64,000 bases of DNA from Eledone cirrhosa (GCA_964016885.1 OZ024759.1:4655546-4719545); one strand, 5' to 3'. Positions 50,911-63,400 are shown, counted from the first letter of the stretch. Notes: generated from the letters alone by a model not told the origin. A program made the numbers and translations.

Positions 50911-53900
50911 TCAGCTCAAAGCTTCATTATAGACAATATTTAGGTTTGTTACTCTGTTAGTGGTATCAATTGCAAATTTTATACCATCAGGATCGCACAC
51001 TCGAGATGCAGCAACATAGAGTTGCCCATGGCTGAATGCTGGATCATTCAAGTAGACACCGACTCGCTTGAAAGTCTGTCCCTGTGCCTTGTTGACAGTC
51101 ATGGAGAAGGCCAAATTGACGGGAAACTGTCTCCTTTGCCAAATAAATAGCAGCAGATCTTCACTTGGTCTCAGCATGATCCTCGGAATGAGAACCGATT
51201 CCTCTCTGCCTGGGAGTTTAGCTTCTAAAACTCTTCCGTTAATCAATCTCTCAACAATCAATCTGGTACCATTGCAAAGACCCATTTTATGATTGATATT
51301 TCTAAGCAATATAATCGGCAAACCCTTTTTCAACCTCAAAATATGTGGGGGAAATCCGGGTATTTGAAGTGAATTCAGATACTCAGTCGGAACATCCATA
51401 CTGTTCTGCTGATTAGGCTCCATTGCATACGCACTGACGGTCAACCATTCCTCTCCAGGAAACATTCCGGCTACTTGTGAATTTATTTCATCGACCGTTG
51501 TATTCGTATGAGTTAGAATAACATGTTCCGATATCCAGGAGATATTCTGCCAAAAAGCATTCAAATTAGGGAACACCCAGTCAATCAAGCCTTGGCGGTC
51601 CAGTGGCATGACCAAATGGTCTGGGATTCATACAGTCTGATTATCACCAACGTGTGGCAATTCATCGTTTCCCAACTGCATCAACCATCGGCCGTATGTC
51701 TCAGCCTCTTCGTTTTGCCCGAACATAGGAAGTCGCATATTATCGTGTAATCGCAAAACTCTGAAATGGCCCCACAACGGGGACTTTTTCAGACATGCAT
51801 CGACAATTTGCGCTCTTTGAGCATTCCTAACAATTGGTAGCACCTGTCTGAAATCGCCACCAACAACGATAGTCTTACCACTGAATGGCAGGTCACTACC
51901 GCAGATATCTCTCAAAGTTCTGTCCAATGCCTCCAGCAAATATCTGTGTGCCATTGGAGCCTCGTCCCAAATAATCAGAGACGTATTGCGTATAAGGCCC
52001 GCGAGTTCACTTTGTCCTGTAATATTACAGACACTCAACTCATCTGGAGCCAATGGAGCCTTGAAGCATGAGTGGAAGGTCCTTCCACCACTCAGCAAAG
52101 TGGCAGCGATGCCCCTGGTGGGCACAGGGAGAGCAATCTTCCTCTGAGCTCTGACTGCCGATAACATAGTGTTGAAACAGAATGTCTTTCCGGTGCCTCC
52201 TGGAACATCTATGAAAGCACAAAGTTGCTCATTAGTGGAAATCGAGTGGAGAGCGCCATCGACCAATTCTCTGTGAGATTGGGTCAACATTGGCATACGT
52301 TCATCCACAATACGTTGCTGTTCCAGTGGATCAAACTGGAATAGTTCCCTCCGATCGAGTGGCAACCGTCTAAGCTGCAATCTCATGTTCAATGCTAAGA
52401 CACGTTGCCGCATTTCTTCATCAGGAATTGGTAAATTGAAATCTGTTAAACATTTCAAATGAACTTCGAGCAGTTGCTCAATATTGAGCAAAACAATAGC
52501 CTTCATCAAATGTTCATCATAGACCTGAAGATGGTGCCTAAAATCATCAGCCATAATTTCCCAATGGCATTCAAATAACTCTCTTGGATCGGCAGGATTG
52601 CAGAATCCTAGAATCGTGACAAACAACTGCCATATTCGAGCTGGCATCTGTGTTGTTCCTGCAGCTTCCATGGCGTTATTCCATTCAGCGTCATCCTGAA
52701 GGAGTCCCAGATGCTGACACACAGCCTGGTATCTTTTATATTCCACGCCATTGATTGTTTTCAAATCAGCGAAGCTCTGTTTACCTCTCGAAAAATCACT
52801 ATGCAACAGAATTCGGAGATAAAACACATCACCAGATGCTGGATGGACATTACAAACCCGTCCAATAGTCATGAATCTCAACTTTTGTTTTCTATCATTC
52901 CATTTCTTTCCCTTCTTATCCCACGTATAGTGCGAAGGGAAATCGCAGTAGAGTTGCTTTTGATCCGGGTTCAAAGCATGTTCCCTATTATGCTTGAACC
53001 ACTCAGTCAATTCCGTCTTAGGAGGTGGTGCGTTAGCAATTCTTTCTATACCTCTTCTACTGTCCTTAAAACAGACCATTTGCCTATTCTCTAAGTGAAC
53101 CGTCAGTTTCTGAACGCTGTGTTTGCGTTCATTGAGATTAAAATCGAACAATCTCCAGCAAGCTTCGCTAGATCCAATCGAGCGAACATCCTGGAACCTG
53201 CCAACTTCATCTCCTTGGTTCGCTTCCTCATTCCTGACATTCATCATTGCCCCATCATGACCTTTGTAAACATACTTGAATAGATATTTGCAAGCTTTCA
53301 CTGAGCTACAAATTTCCACATTAATATGACAACGATATTTCATAATCAAATATGGATTGTATGGCACAACCCATTGATTTGTAACCTGTCGACCGTTTAC
53401 ATTTTCGACCAAACCGCCATCGGCAGGCGACCGTCTTCTGTATGAGGGATGAGCATCCCCATCATTCCAGGAAGTGTTCGTGACAAAAGATTTCAGAAAG
53501 TGCTTACTGCATTGGCCATTTTTCATGCAAGGCGCTTTCCGATTTGCCACTCCGCATTGGTTGTGCACCATTGACTTTGCCACCAAGTTGCATAGTGCCT
53601 CATTCTCCGGCAGTTCAGCACACACAATGCTGTCGACATCCTCAGCACATCACAATTTGCTATGTCTATGTAAAATGATCAGCAAATGTGCATGTGGCAA
53701 TCCTCTTTTTTGGAATTCAATTACGTATGTAAAAGCAACTATACCTCCAAAGATTCCCTCTTTTTCCACATCATCCATTATCTTTTTCAGATATCCTTTG
53801 AATACTCTTGCCACAATATCAGGACGGTCCTTTGGCTGTTGTCCTGGCAAAAGTGCATCCTTAATATCAGTCCATTCAGGATTGCATGTAACAGTTATAA

Positions 53901-55323
53901 ACAAATCTGGCTTTCCAAACTTTCTGACAATAGCCATTGCATCCTGATAGCGAATGTTCATATATCTCGGGCCGCCGATGAACGACGATGGCAAAATGAT
54001 GCGTCGACCAATTTGCTTGTAATTGGCATCATCGGCTGTTATCGCATCCTGTATATTATTATACAATTCAGCTCTGATATGTTGCTGATGTGTAGCTATA
54101 TAATTTAGCCTTTGATTTTCGATCTTTGCGTATGCCATACAACAGTATTCCTGGAACAATCTGCTGGCTTGAAATAGCGCATTTCTCTGTTGATTCCTCT
54201 CGTTCAAATGGAACGCGTAAAAGTCGCGAATCGAATTATTGTGTCTATTGCCACCTCCCTGTTGATGCTGATTCTCATGATCATCTAAATGAACAGACAT
54301 GTTCCATCCATTTTCACCTTTTGGGAATAAAAGAACATAATGCAATGGATGGTATGTCCTATTTGACTCATTGATAGTGTTGAGACCACCATCTCTGCGA
54401 TTGAGGGCGATATCTCTCGATCCAGGCTTATCGTCCATCAACACAGCAACTTCACGAAATCCTTCGGGGGCATTATATCGCCGTTCGTGTTGATTCCTTG
54501 GCACTGCGTCAGCCTTAATCACCAATGTTTGTTGCTGAACATTCTGCAGTTCAGCCACCAACATGAAATCCATAACATAAGGATTACACTGTCTAAGCCA
54601 TGATTGCAAATCATGGATCAAATCACTTAACCTTTGCCGTTCAAGTTCAGTTATATTTCCCGGCAACTTCATCCAACCGATCCTGATATCCTCCTCCGAT
54701 TCACTATAATCTGGATTGTTAACGTAAATTTGAGCGAATCAAGGCCTCTCTCCTGGGGTAACTTCTAAATTATCGATACAATGATACAAACGGCATTGAA
54801 TGACGACATTCGGTTGCCATGCTCCACTCTCAAACATCTCACTAACTCTCTGCGATGCTAAAGCTAATAAATTGTTAATTTGCCGCGAATATTTGCGCAG
54901 TAATCTACCTCGGTCTCATTGATCACCCCACATACTTAGTATTTTAAACTCCGGTGACTCCCCATCATCCGGCATTCGCAAAGGTTCTAGTTGAACTGCT
55001 CCTTTGTGACAGCACATTGTGGTCCACGTCTTTTCGTGCCACCAAAGCAATGCTCCACAATGTGGAGACCCTGGTCGTCCACCAATCTGACAGTGACACG
55101 GTTGCCATGATCCATTTTTAATATCATTCGTTCGCCTCTTTACTGGAATGAGGAGCACTTTGCGACACATTCCCTGAACTTCTGTAATGCGCTGGCGCTG
55201 TTCAGCCAGCTCCTCTTCATCCACCGGAGCACGCCATTGCTGCTGAATTCTGGCCACCTGCTGATGATGCTCAGCCAGTTCGTTTTTCAACCATCGCAGC
55301 ACTCCGTCGCCGCTGTAGTTCAC
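50911..55323 (-). pseudogene. Helitron Rep/Pif1-like helicase, four in-frame TGA codons
   Basis: A single minus-strand frame of 1471 codons, interrupted only by TGA at 54918-54916, 54741-54739, 53652-53650 and 51630-51628. A Rep endonuclease region contains the HUH motif (EFQKRGLPHAHLLI, about codon 540) and the twin-tyrosine segment CKYLFKYVYKG (about codon 680). A Pif1-like superfamily 1 helicase follows: Walker A PGGTGKTF (about 1040), Walker B IIWDEAPM, GGDFRQVLPIV, and motif V/VI VNKAQGQTF and HGQLYVAASR near the C-terminus. Rep nicks and joins ends; the helicase unwinds DNA during rolling-circle-type transposition. No frameshift occurs over 4.4 kb, so decay is by point mutation only. 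Start at 55323 (MNYSGDGVLRW) is the first Met of the open stretch. Confidence 0.9.
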
Positions 55324-55700
55324 TGTTTGATAAAGTCGAATTGCTTTTCTTATCAGTATTCATTTGGAGCAATTGTAAAAAAAAATGACACAATAATAAA
55401 TATAAAAGATGTCCGTCAATGTAAAGAAATGTCCCTATTTACTCCCTTCACAACTCTGTGTATGACAGACAGGCACACAGACAGATAAACTGCGCGGCGA
55501 TTGTGGAACGTCACACGCATACACGCATGGAAACGCGCACACGCACACACTCACACATGTTGATAGTTTTTACTTTCTGTGGAACACTGCACGCACGCAC
55601 ACACACATAAACATACGCGCACATACATACACACGCATACATGTTAATAGTTATTGAACACAGTGTTCACACTCTCCCCTCTCACTCCCTCATTGGCATT

Positions 55701-58700
55701 CATCATCATCATCATCATTATCATTTTACGTCCGCTTTTCCCTGCTTGCAAGGGTGGGACGGGTCTTATTCAGCACAGCATCTCTCCACTCGTCACGGTC
55801 CCTCGTCATCTCCACCGTGAGCTTCAATGATCTGAGGTCTGTTCTCACCACCTCCGCCCATGTTTTTCGTGGTCTACCTCTACTACGTCTTCCTTCAACT
55901 GGCATTTCCTGGCACTTCTTCACCCATCGGTCATCCTCCATGCGCATCACATGTCCATACCACCTCAGTCTCCTCTCCCGTACACTACATTCTATCCCTC
56001 TCAGACACAGTTTCTCTCTCAACACATTTATGCTGGGTCGTTCACGCACATTTACACTGCACATCCAACGGAGCATGCTTGCCTCATTTCTCTCCAACCG
56101 TCGCATATCTTCTGCGGTAGCTGCCCATGTCTCACTACCATGCAGCATCGCGCTCCTCACACAGGCATCATACAACCGGCCTTTCGTATGCAGGGAGAAA
56201 CCCTTCTTCGTCAACAGAGGAAGCAGCTCCCTAAACTTCTTCCAACCCGTCCTTATTCTAGATACTATGGCCTCGGAACACCCTCCTCCCATGCTAATCT
56301 GATCTCCTAGGTACCGGAAGCTATCCACCACTTCTATAGCGCCCTCTCGCATTTGAAAAATGTGTCTATCAGTGCGACTTCTACTGTCTAATTTCCCTGT
56401 ACATCTACTGCATACATATTTCTCCCTACCTGTTAGTTTGCCTGCTATCCCGCTACATCTCTTGTGTACCCAGGACCTACATTGTGTGCATTTTATAGAA
56501 TTTATGCCAGTTCCTTTTCTGCATATCGAACATGGCCATTTCCCTGACGGAATCAGGGTTTTGTCCTCTTTTCTACTCATCAACACTTTTGTCTTAGCTA
56601 GATTTACTCTCAGTCCTCTTGCTTCCAACTGCTGTTTCCATAGCCGGAATTTATTCTCTAGCTCCTCTACTGATTCTGCCATAAGAGCCAGATCGTCAGC
56701 ATAGAGAAGTTCCCATGGACAGCCAGTCTTAAACTCCTCTGTTATGGCTTGGAGGACTATAATGAACAAGAGCGGGCTGAGGACCGAACCCTGATGTACT
56801 CCTACTTGTATCTGGAATTCCTCACTAAACTCCATTCCTACCCTGACTTTACTGAGAGTACCTCTGTACAAAGTTTGCACTGTCCTTACAAGCCATTCTT
56901 CAACACCCAGCTTCCTTAGGGACCACCAGATGACAGATCGGGGTACCCTATCAAAGGCCTTCTCTAGGTCAACAAAGGCCAAGTATAGTGGCTTATTCTT
57001 CTCTAAGAACCTCTCTTGCATTTGTCTCACCAAGAAGAGGGCATCTGTTGTACTCTTCCCAGGCACAAAACCAAACTGCATCTCATCTAGTTTGACCCTT
57101 TCTCTAATTAGTTGTGCTAAAATCCTTTCTGCCACTTTCATAACCTGATCTATCAGTTTTATACCCCTATAATTGCTCCTCTCCAAAGCATCCCCTTTAC
57201 CTTTGTAGCAATTTATGAGAATACTGCTGCACCAGTCTTTGGGTATGACACCACCATATATAGCCTGATTGATTATGCGTGCAACCAGTTTAGTGCCTAC
57301 GTCCCCTGATGCCTTCAGCATCTCAGCAACTATTCCCGATGGTCCGGCCGCCTTACCATTTTTCATTTCCCTAATCGCCTCTTGGACCCTATATTCGTCA
57401 ATCTCAATAGCTGGTCCCTCTGTCGGATCTACCAAGGGTAATTTCTCTCTCTCCCATTCGTTCTCCACATTCATCAGTCTCTCATAATGGCATTTCCAGG
57501 CCTCCTTTTTCTGGTCATTCGTGACACTAAGTACACCGGCATCATCCCGGACACATTTATCACCAACAACATCCTGATTTGCATTGACACACTGCCTTGC
57601 AATGTGGAACACCGCACGCCTCTGATCTTCCCGTCGCAGAACATTGGCAAACCTCCTACTCTCTGCCTCCCTGCGTGCTAAGTACACCTGACGTCTAGCT
57701 TCTCTCTTAGTGGCTGTATATTCTTCCCTACTCCCACCCTTATTCCAAGCCTTCCATGCTAGTCTTTTGTCTCTAATAGCCTTATCTACACTGCTGTTCC
57801 ACCACCAGGTCACTCTCTGTCTGGTTGGGGCTCTGCTCCAGCCACAAGTTTCATCAGTAGCCTTCAGCAAGTTGTCACGTAAGAACTTCCAGTTATTATC
57901 TATGTCATACGTCTCTAAATCGTCTTCTTTTTCGTCATATACATCTTGAAGGGCTTTCCTAAATTTGAATTTTAGTGAAAGGTCTTTTAGCTTCCAGACC
58001 TTTCTTCTCCACACCTTCCTATATGGCTCATTCCATCTCTTGCTTACTGAGATATCACTAACAACTAACCTATGCTGTGGGGTACATTCTTCCCCAGGGT
58101 ATGCCTTGGTATTAGACACTATCTGCCTGTCCCGCTGCCTAACTAGCAGGAAGTCAATCTGGCTTATGTGCTCACCAGATTTGTAGGTTATTAGGTGATT
58201 GGCAGGTTTCTGGAAGTTTGTGTTGCAAATAGTCAATGTACTTGCATCACAAAATTCAAGAAGTCTCACTCCTTCTTCATTTCTTGAACCGTAACCATGC
58301 CCACCATGTACCCCAGTGTAACCATCCTGGAGCTGTCCAACATGACCATTGAAGTCTCCTGCTAGCATAACGATGTCTCCGTCCTCTGTCATTGTGGTTG
58401 TTTGCAAAAGTTGCTCATAAAAGCAGTCTTTCTCATCTTTGCCTAGGCCTGCTTGGGGAGCATAGACCGAGATGATTGTCAGTAGTCTCCTACCTACAAC
58501 TAATCTAAGCTTAATTATTCGATTACTAACTCGAACTACCTCTATTGTCTTATTGATCCATTTCTCAGCCAGGAAAATGCCTACTCCCCCTAACCCATCA
58601 TCCTTACCTACCCAGAATAGCTTATAGCTAAGACGCTTGCCTACGACTAGTCTCGCAGAGGCACCTCTCCATCTCACCTCTTGCACGCAGCACACATCCA

Positions 58701-58990
58701 CCTGCCTTCTCTCCAGCATCTCCGCTATTTCAGCAGATCTACCTCTGAGAGTGCCAACATTAAGTGTTGCAACTCTGAGATGCGACGTCTTCATATTTTT
58801 TTTTCTATGCTGTTTTGTTGCTGTGCTGATAAGCTTTTTGGCATTGATACACTGGTTGGATGCCCTTCCTAACACCAGCGCCACTTTACAGCATGGACTG
58901 GGTGCTTTTATTTGTGCCACCAGCACTAGAGAGGATGTCTTACTAGACTCAAGGGCCCTCTCTACCCCTCCATTTTACAGCATGGTCATT
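55701..58990 (-). mobile_element. RTE-like LINE with intact ORF, inserted in Helitron A
   Basis: The 3' end is a (GAT)n tail (plus strand CATCATCATC at 55701-55718) directly after CATTGGCATT of the Helitron. The 5' part includes a leader with CCATGCTGTAAAATGGAGGG. A T25-like tract at about 58992-59015 (minus) marks the apparent 5' limit. The remaining 58990-59490 also lacks a Helitron counterpart and may be more LINE leader or a separate insertion. Confidence 0.85.
55726..58926 (-). CDS. LINE polyprotein: endonuclease, RT, PHD-like finger, C-terminal domain
   Basis: An uninterrupted 1066-codon frame. Met45 (codon 58794-58792) lies just before the endonuclease and is the likelier start. Residues 52-290: AP-type endonuclease (LNVGTL 55-60, QEVRW 82-86, YAPQ 155-158, GDFNGH 190-195, QHRLV with H285). 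Residues about 555-775: reverse transcriptase (FVDLEKAFDRVP 651-662, HQGSVLSPLLF 711-721, catalytic YADD 742-745). Residues 799-842 hold a C4HC3, PHD-like zinc finger (C799, C802, C813, C816, H821, C824, C839, C842). The C-terminal region contains SAMLHGSETW, LRWYGHVMRM and GRRSRGRPRKTW. Relatives are often auto-annotated as craniofacial development protein 2-like, which derives from an RTE-type endonuclease. Intact frame suggests recent activity. Confidence 0.93.
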   Translation of the reverse strand: MLVAQIKAPSPCCKVALVLGRASNQCINAKKLISTATKQHRKKNMKTSHLRVATLNVGTLRGRSAEIAEMLERRQVDVCCVQEVRWRGASARLVVGKRLSYKLFWVGKDDGLGGVGIFLAEKWINKTIEVVRVSNRIIKLRLVVGRRLLTIISVYAPQAGLGKDEKDCFYEQLLQTTTMTEDGDIVMLAGDFNGHVGQLQDGYTGVHGGHGYGSRNEEGVRLLEFCDASTLTICNTNFQKPANHLITYKSGEHISQIDFLLVRQRDRQIVSNTKAYPGEECTPQHRLVVSDISVSKRWNEPYRKVWRRKVWKLKDLSLKFKFRKALQDVYDEKEDDLETYDIDNNWKFLRDNLLKATDETCGWSRAPTRQRVTWWWNSSVDKAIRDKRLAWKAWNKGGSREEYTATKREARRQVYLARREAESRRFANVLRREDQRRAVFHIARQCVNANQDVVGDKCVRDDAGVLSVTNDQKKEAWKCHYERLMNVENEWEREKLPLVDPTEGPAIEIDEYRVQEAIREMKNGKAAGPSGIVAEMLKASGDVGTKLVARIINQAIYGGVIPKDWCSSILINCYKGKGDALERSNYRGIKLIDQVMKVAERILAQLIRERVKLDEMQFGFVPGKSTTDALFLVRQMQERFLEKNKPLYLAFVDLEKAFDRVPRSVIWWSLRKLGVEEWLVRTVQTLYRGTLSKVRVGMEFSEEFQIQVGVHQGSVLSPLLFIIVLQAITEEFKTGCPWELLYADDLALMAESVEELENKFRLWKQQLEARGLRVNLAKTKVLMSRKEDKTLIPSGKWPCSICRKGTGINSIKCTQCRSWVHKRCSGIAGKLTGREKYVCSRCTGKLDSRSRTDRHIFQMREGAIEVVDSFRYLGDQISMGGGCSEAIVSRIRTGWKKFRELLPLLTKKGFSLHTKGRLYDACVRSAMLHGSETWAATAEDMRRLERNEASMLRWMCSVNVRERPSINVLREKLCLRGIECSVRERRLRWYGHVMRMEDDRWVKKCQEMPVEGRRSRGRPRKTWAEVVRTDLRSLKLTVEMTRDRDEWRDAVLNKTRPTLASREKRT

Positions 58991-59015
58991 TAAAAAAAAA
59001 AAAAAAAAAAAAAAC

Positions 59016-59490
59016 TTATTGACACGACTCACACACTAATACTCATGCATACAAACCACAACCACACATACCAACACTCATTCATGCATACAATCACACA
59101 CACAACTCACAAACACATATATATATATACATATATTACCGACAGTTCTGATACAAAATCAAAATCAAAGTCAAAATCGTCAAAATCACTATCATGTCAA
59201 CTGTTGACCTTTCCCAGTCCAGTTCGGCTTGTATATAATAACAATAACAATAATAATTGTTTGTTTACGCTGGTAATGGCGGTGGTGGATGGTGTCAGTG
59301 TGGTGGTGGTGGATGGTATCAGCGTGGTGGTGGTGGATGGTCAGTGATGGTGGTGACAGTTGTTGGTGCTGTAGTTGTTACTGTTGTTGTTGTCCTTCAT
59401 TTCACTGCTGCTGTTGCTGCAGACAATGGTGTTGATGCTGTTATTGCTGTCGCATATATACAAATACATACACACACATTCAACACAGAC
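59016..59490. other. Low-complexity insert between the LINE 5' end and the Helitron leader
   Basis: CACACA-, TATATA-, (AAAATC)n- and TGGTGG-rich blocks with no coding signal. Absent from Helitron B, so it was inserted with or near the LINE. Confidence 0.55.
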
Positions 59491-59624
59491 GATTATGCAT
59501 ATTAATTTCAGTTTGGCGTCGTTGGGGTGGGCGGAGTCCTTTGAAACCTATGAACCAATGATAATCGAGAATTGTGACACACGGAATACTGACGTTCTTC
59601 AAATTAATAAATAGATATATATAT

Positions 59625-59690
59625 ATCATCATCATCATCATCATCATCATTTTACGTCCGCTTTTCTCTGCTTGCAAGCCATGTGCCTCT
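59625..59690 (-). repeat. RTE-like LINE 3' tail fragment
   Basis: (ATC)n at 59626-59650 followed by TTTTACGTCCGCTTTTCTCT and GCTTGCAAG, identical in layout to 55715-55755. Severely 5'-truncated. Confidence 0.85.
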
Positions 59691-60405
59691 TCCTATATAT
59701 ACATATATACTATATACATATACACACATATACATATATATATGTATATATATATATGTATATATATATACGTAATTAATACATGCATACATTTATTTTT
59801 TTTAAATTAATTGAGTTCTTAACACGCAGGATTAAAATTGTTTTTAAAAAAACTAATTAACCCACGTGTATATTATTTTACTTTCTTGTGTTTCGCGATT
59901 GCCTCCCTTTTCCGCTTCGTGACGCTGTGAAATTCCTCAGTCTAGGACTGCTGGAATTTCAAATTTGGCGGTCATTATGATGCGTGAAGGGACGACTTAG
60001 CTGACACGAAAAATAACTGCAGTAAGAAATGTTTTCTTATATCAATGTTTGAAGGGCATCCACTGATGATTTATAAGTGCCCACCTGCATATGTTCTTAC
60101 AGAAAAATATGTAGGCTTCTACATAAACCGGAAACATTCTCCCAACTTGTAGAAAACTTATAATGAAACAATTGTTTGGAAAGAGAGATATATTTTAATT
60201 TTAATTATATCTCATATAAAATAATACAACTGGCTTTCCACAAAATACATATAGTTAGCACCCCAAACACAAAATTGGGATTATACTAAGGTATATCCTA
60301 ATGTTTGTTGAGTGAGATGGTAGTCAGTCAGAGTTTAGCTTAAAGCTTTCTCTGTTATTGTATTAAATATATGTATATATATATATATATATGTATCTAT
60401 ATATA
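59691..60405. other. No gene recognised
   Basis: A TATA microsatellite (59691-59775), AT-rich DNA and a second TATATA tract at 60366-60405. GGGCATCCACTGATGATTTA near 60053 is isolated. No family resemblance. Confidence 0.5.
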
Positions 60406-60409
60406 TCAC

Positions 60410-63400
60410 CTTGACCGACCAGTCTGTCGGGCGTCCATTCGACGCCGCTGGTCACAGCACGCCGTCCATTCCTCTCCGTATTGTGCTTTCCTCATCCATG
60501 TAGTCCCAATCATATTCCTAAAATTATCTGCCACCTTCATGGAGGCCTTCCGAGTGGTCGCTTCCACTCGCACGGGTACCACTCCGCAACTGCGCAGGTC
60601 CAGTGATTATCGGTGAACCGGGCGACGTGTCCAGCCCATCTGAACTTGCTGCGTATATATTGCGCGATGACGTCCCTCACACCGGACTTCTGTCTAATGA
60701 CTTCGCTCCTGATGTGCTCTCTCAACAAGATTCCTAGCATTGATCTCTCCATGGCTCTTTGAGCCGTTACCAGCCTCTGCTCTTCTCTCTTCGTTGTAGC
60801 CCAAGATTCACTGCCATATAACATTGCAGGTAAAACTGTGCTATTGAAGGGGTTGGCGTGGGTGGTCTTGTCCAACCTCCCCTTGAGCACATCCCTTATG
60901 CCGCTGAACGCCTTCCATCCCTTACTCTCTGCGAGATCAGCCTCTCAATGTATTGGCGCATGTTCACTTCTTGTCCTAGGTAGACGTATTCCTCCACCTC
61001 CTCTATTTCATCACCACCAACCACCATTCGACCTGTTGGTACGTTGTCGGACCGCATGAAGTTCGTTTTCATGCTGTTCATCTTGAGGCCTACTGCAGAG
61101 CTTTTGATGTCGAGCTCCGTCAGCATGGTCTGAAGCCGATCCGTGGTTTCAGCGATGAGTACGATGTCATCAGCGAAACGGAGGTGGGTAAGTATCTCCC
61201 CATTGATGGTGACACCGCCTTGCCAGTCAATGCCTCTGATGATCTGCTCGAGACACGCGGTGAAAACTTTTGGAGAGATCGTATCTCCTTGCTTCACTCC
61301 CTTCTCGACCGGCACTCGTACGGGTGATGACAGCAGAGCTGTGTCGGTGGTGCATCCGGAATTCGCCTCCTTGAGCAGTTGAACGTATTCTGCCTCGACT
61401 CCTTGCCTCTGCAGCGAGTTCAGCACTGCGTTGATTTCGACGCTGTCGAAGGCCTTCTTGTAGTCTACGAACGCGACGCAAAGAGGCATCTTGTACTCTT
61501 TTGCTTGCTCAAGCAGTTGTGTCAGAGTAAATATGTGGTCCATCGTGCTGTAGTTCTTCCGGAAGCCGGCTTGCTCTTTCGGTTGCGGTTCGTCCAGATG
61601 ATGTGATAACCTGTTCAGGATTATCTTCGTGAACAGCTTGTACACGTGAGACAGCAGGAATATGGGTCAGTAGTTCTTCAGATCTTGTCTATCGCCCTTC
61701 TTTTATAGCAGGATGGTATTCGACTCTTTCCACTGCGAGGGTATTCTTCCCTCGTCCAGATCGTGTGTGAATCGCTCGGCGAGGATTTTCCAGAGCTGTT
61801 CTCCGCCTGACTTCAACACCTCCGATGTTATTCCGTCTTTCCCTGGCGCCTTTCCGCTTTTCATTACACCGACGGCTCTTTCCACCTCACCGACAAGGAT
61901 GGGTGGCACATTTTCTTCCTGTTGGAGTGACGGCAACGGCTGCACATTCCCGGCAGACTTGAAGAGCTTGGTGTAGAAGTCTTCGTAAATCTTTTCCATC
62001 TCATTCTTGTCGCTGACCGGTACTCCAGCTGTGTTCTTCAGGATCGTCACCTTCGATCTGTACATTGCCATGTCCGTCTCGCATTTCTTGAGGCTCTTCT
62101 TTTCCTCTGCGGCCTTCAGGAGCTTCCCCATCCGGTATGCCTCGAAGTCTCTCTTCAGTTGCCGTATCACTCTGCTGAGAAGGGAATATTCGAGGTGATT
62201 TTCAGGTGTCCTCTTCATAATCTTCCTCTTCTCAAGCAACTTCATAGTTTCCTCCCAGACTCTTCCCTTCCGCTCCTTCGGGCACACACCCTTAGCCTTC
62301 CTCAAGCACTCCTTCAGTTTCCTTATCAGTGAGTCGTAGTCAGCGTCTATGCCGTCTCCTTTACACCACTTTTCCTGCATGATGGCTTCCTGCTGCTGCG
62401 CCTCGTTGAAGACCCAGACGCGTTCTCCCTTCGACGCCAAATGCAGCGCCTTCTTCTCCCTCGTCCGATCGATGACGACCTTCGGCCTCACCAGACGATG
62501 ATCACTGCCAGTGTTAAATGGCGTTATGACGGAGACGTCCTGCAGTATACGTCGCTTGTCGACCAAGATGTAGTCGATCTCGTTTCCGTGCTCAGAATTT
62601 AGCGATACCCAGGTCCATCTTTTCTCCTCCTTCTTCCTGAATAGGCTGTTTCCGATGTAGAGCCGTCTCATCTCCGCCATGGTGACCAGACACTCTCCTC
62701 TCTCATTTCGATCTCCTAGGCCGAATTTTCCTACATACTCTTCCCCTTGCCGTCCCTGTCCGACCTTTGCGTTGAAGTCCCCCATCACTACGGTGTAAGT
62801 GGACTTCACAGCTAGCACTTTGTCTAGCTGGCGATAGAATTCTTCCACTTCCTGGTCGTCGCTGGCACTTGTGGGAGCGTAGGTCTGGATGATCTTGAGG
62901 GTGGCCTTCCCTGAGAGGTTTATGTTCAGTACACCAATCCGTGACGATATGAACTGGCAAGAAGTGACCTTCGAAGCCCATTCCTTGCTTACGATAAACC
63001 CTATACCAATCTGGCATCCTCTGCTTTCCCGAGTCTCACGGCGCATCCATCTTGCCATCGGGAATTCGCCTCCTTCTTCTGGCGGGTCTTGCACAGCCCT
63101 AACACGTCCCACCTGATCTTCTTCTTCTCCTCCATTAGGTGGTTCAGTCCTTGCCCCCTGCCAAAGACCTGCAGTTGTATGTGCATATGGCAAGGTTAGT
63201 CCTGTTCCATGGCGGCCTTCGGGAACCTGCGATTCTTAGCAGCCTCTCGTCGCTCGGGTCGCACTCCGCCGTCATGGAGCAGCCCGATTGACTCGCAGGG
63301 TACTGAGGCCCTTTTCTTCGTGCTGTTTTAACCATAAGATGACGCCATCCCATTGGCTGGGCGGGCAGGCCGGTACCTCTTCAGTTTAGCTAGCTTTTGA

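Larger units (their letters stand above)
49998..59615 (-). mobile_element. Large Helitron (A) with coding capacity, split by a LINE
   Basis: 5' end TCTATTTATTAATTTGAAG at 59615 (preceded by A), 3' end hairpin ACCCGGGCGAAGCTAGGT then CTAG at 50001-49998. The 5' leader matches Helitron B through GCGGAGTCCTTTGAAACC (59530), is interrupted between about 55701 and 59490 by a LINE and adjoining sequence, then resumes (CACACACTCACACATGTTGA). The coding frame is 55323-50911. The 3' noncoding part is about 0.9 kb. Confidence 0.85.

Noticed and set aside
50911..55323. TGA read as selenocysteine or by recoding in the Helitron ORF
   Set aside because: Four TGAs lie at unrelated positions in a protein family without selenocysteine, no SECIS-like structure was noticed, and Arg-codon decay (CGA to TGA) is simpler.
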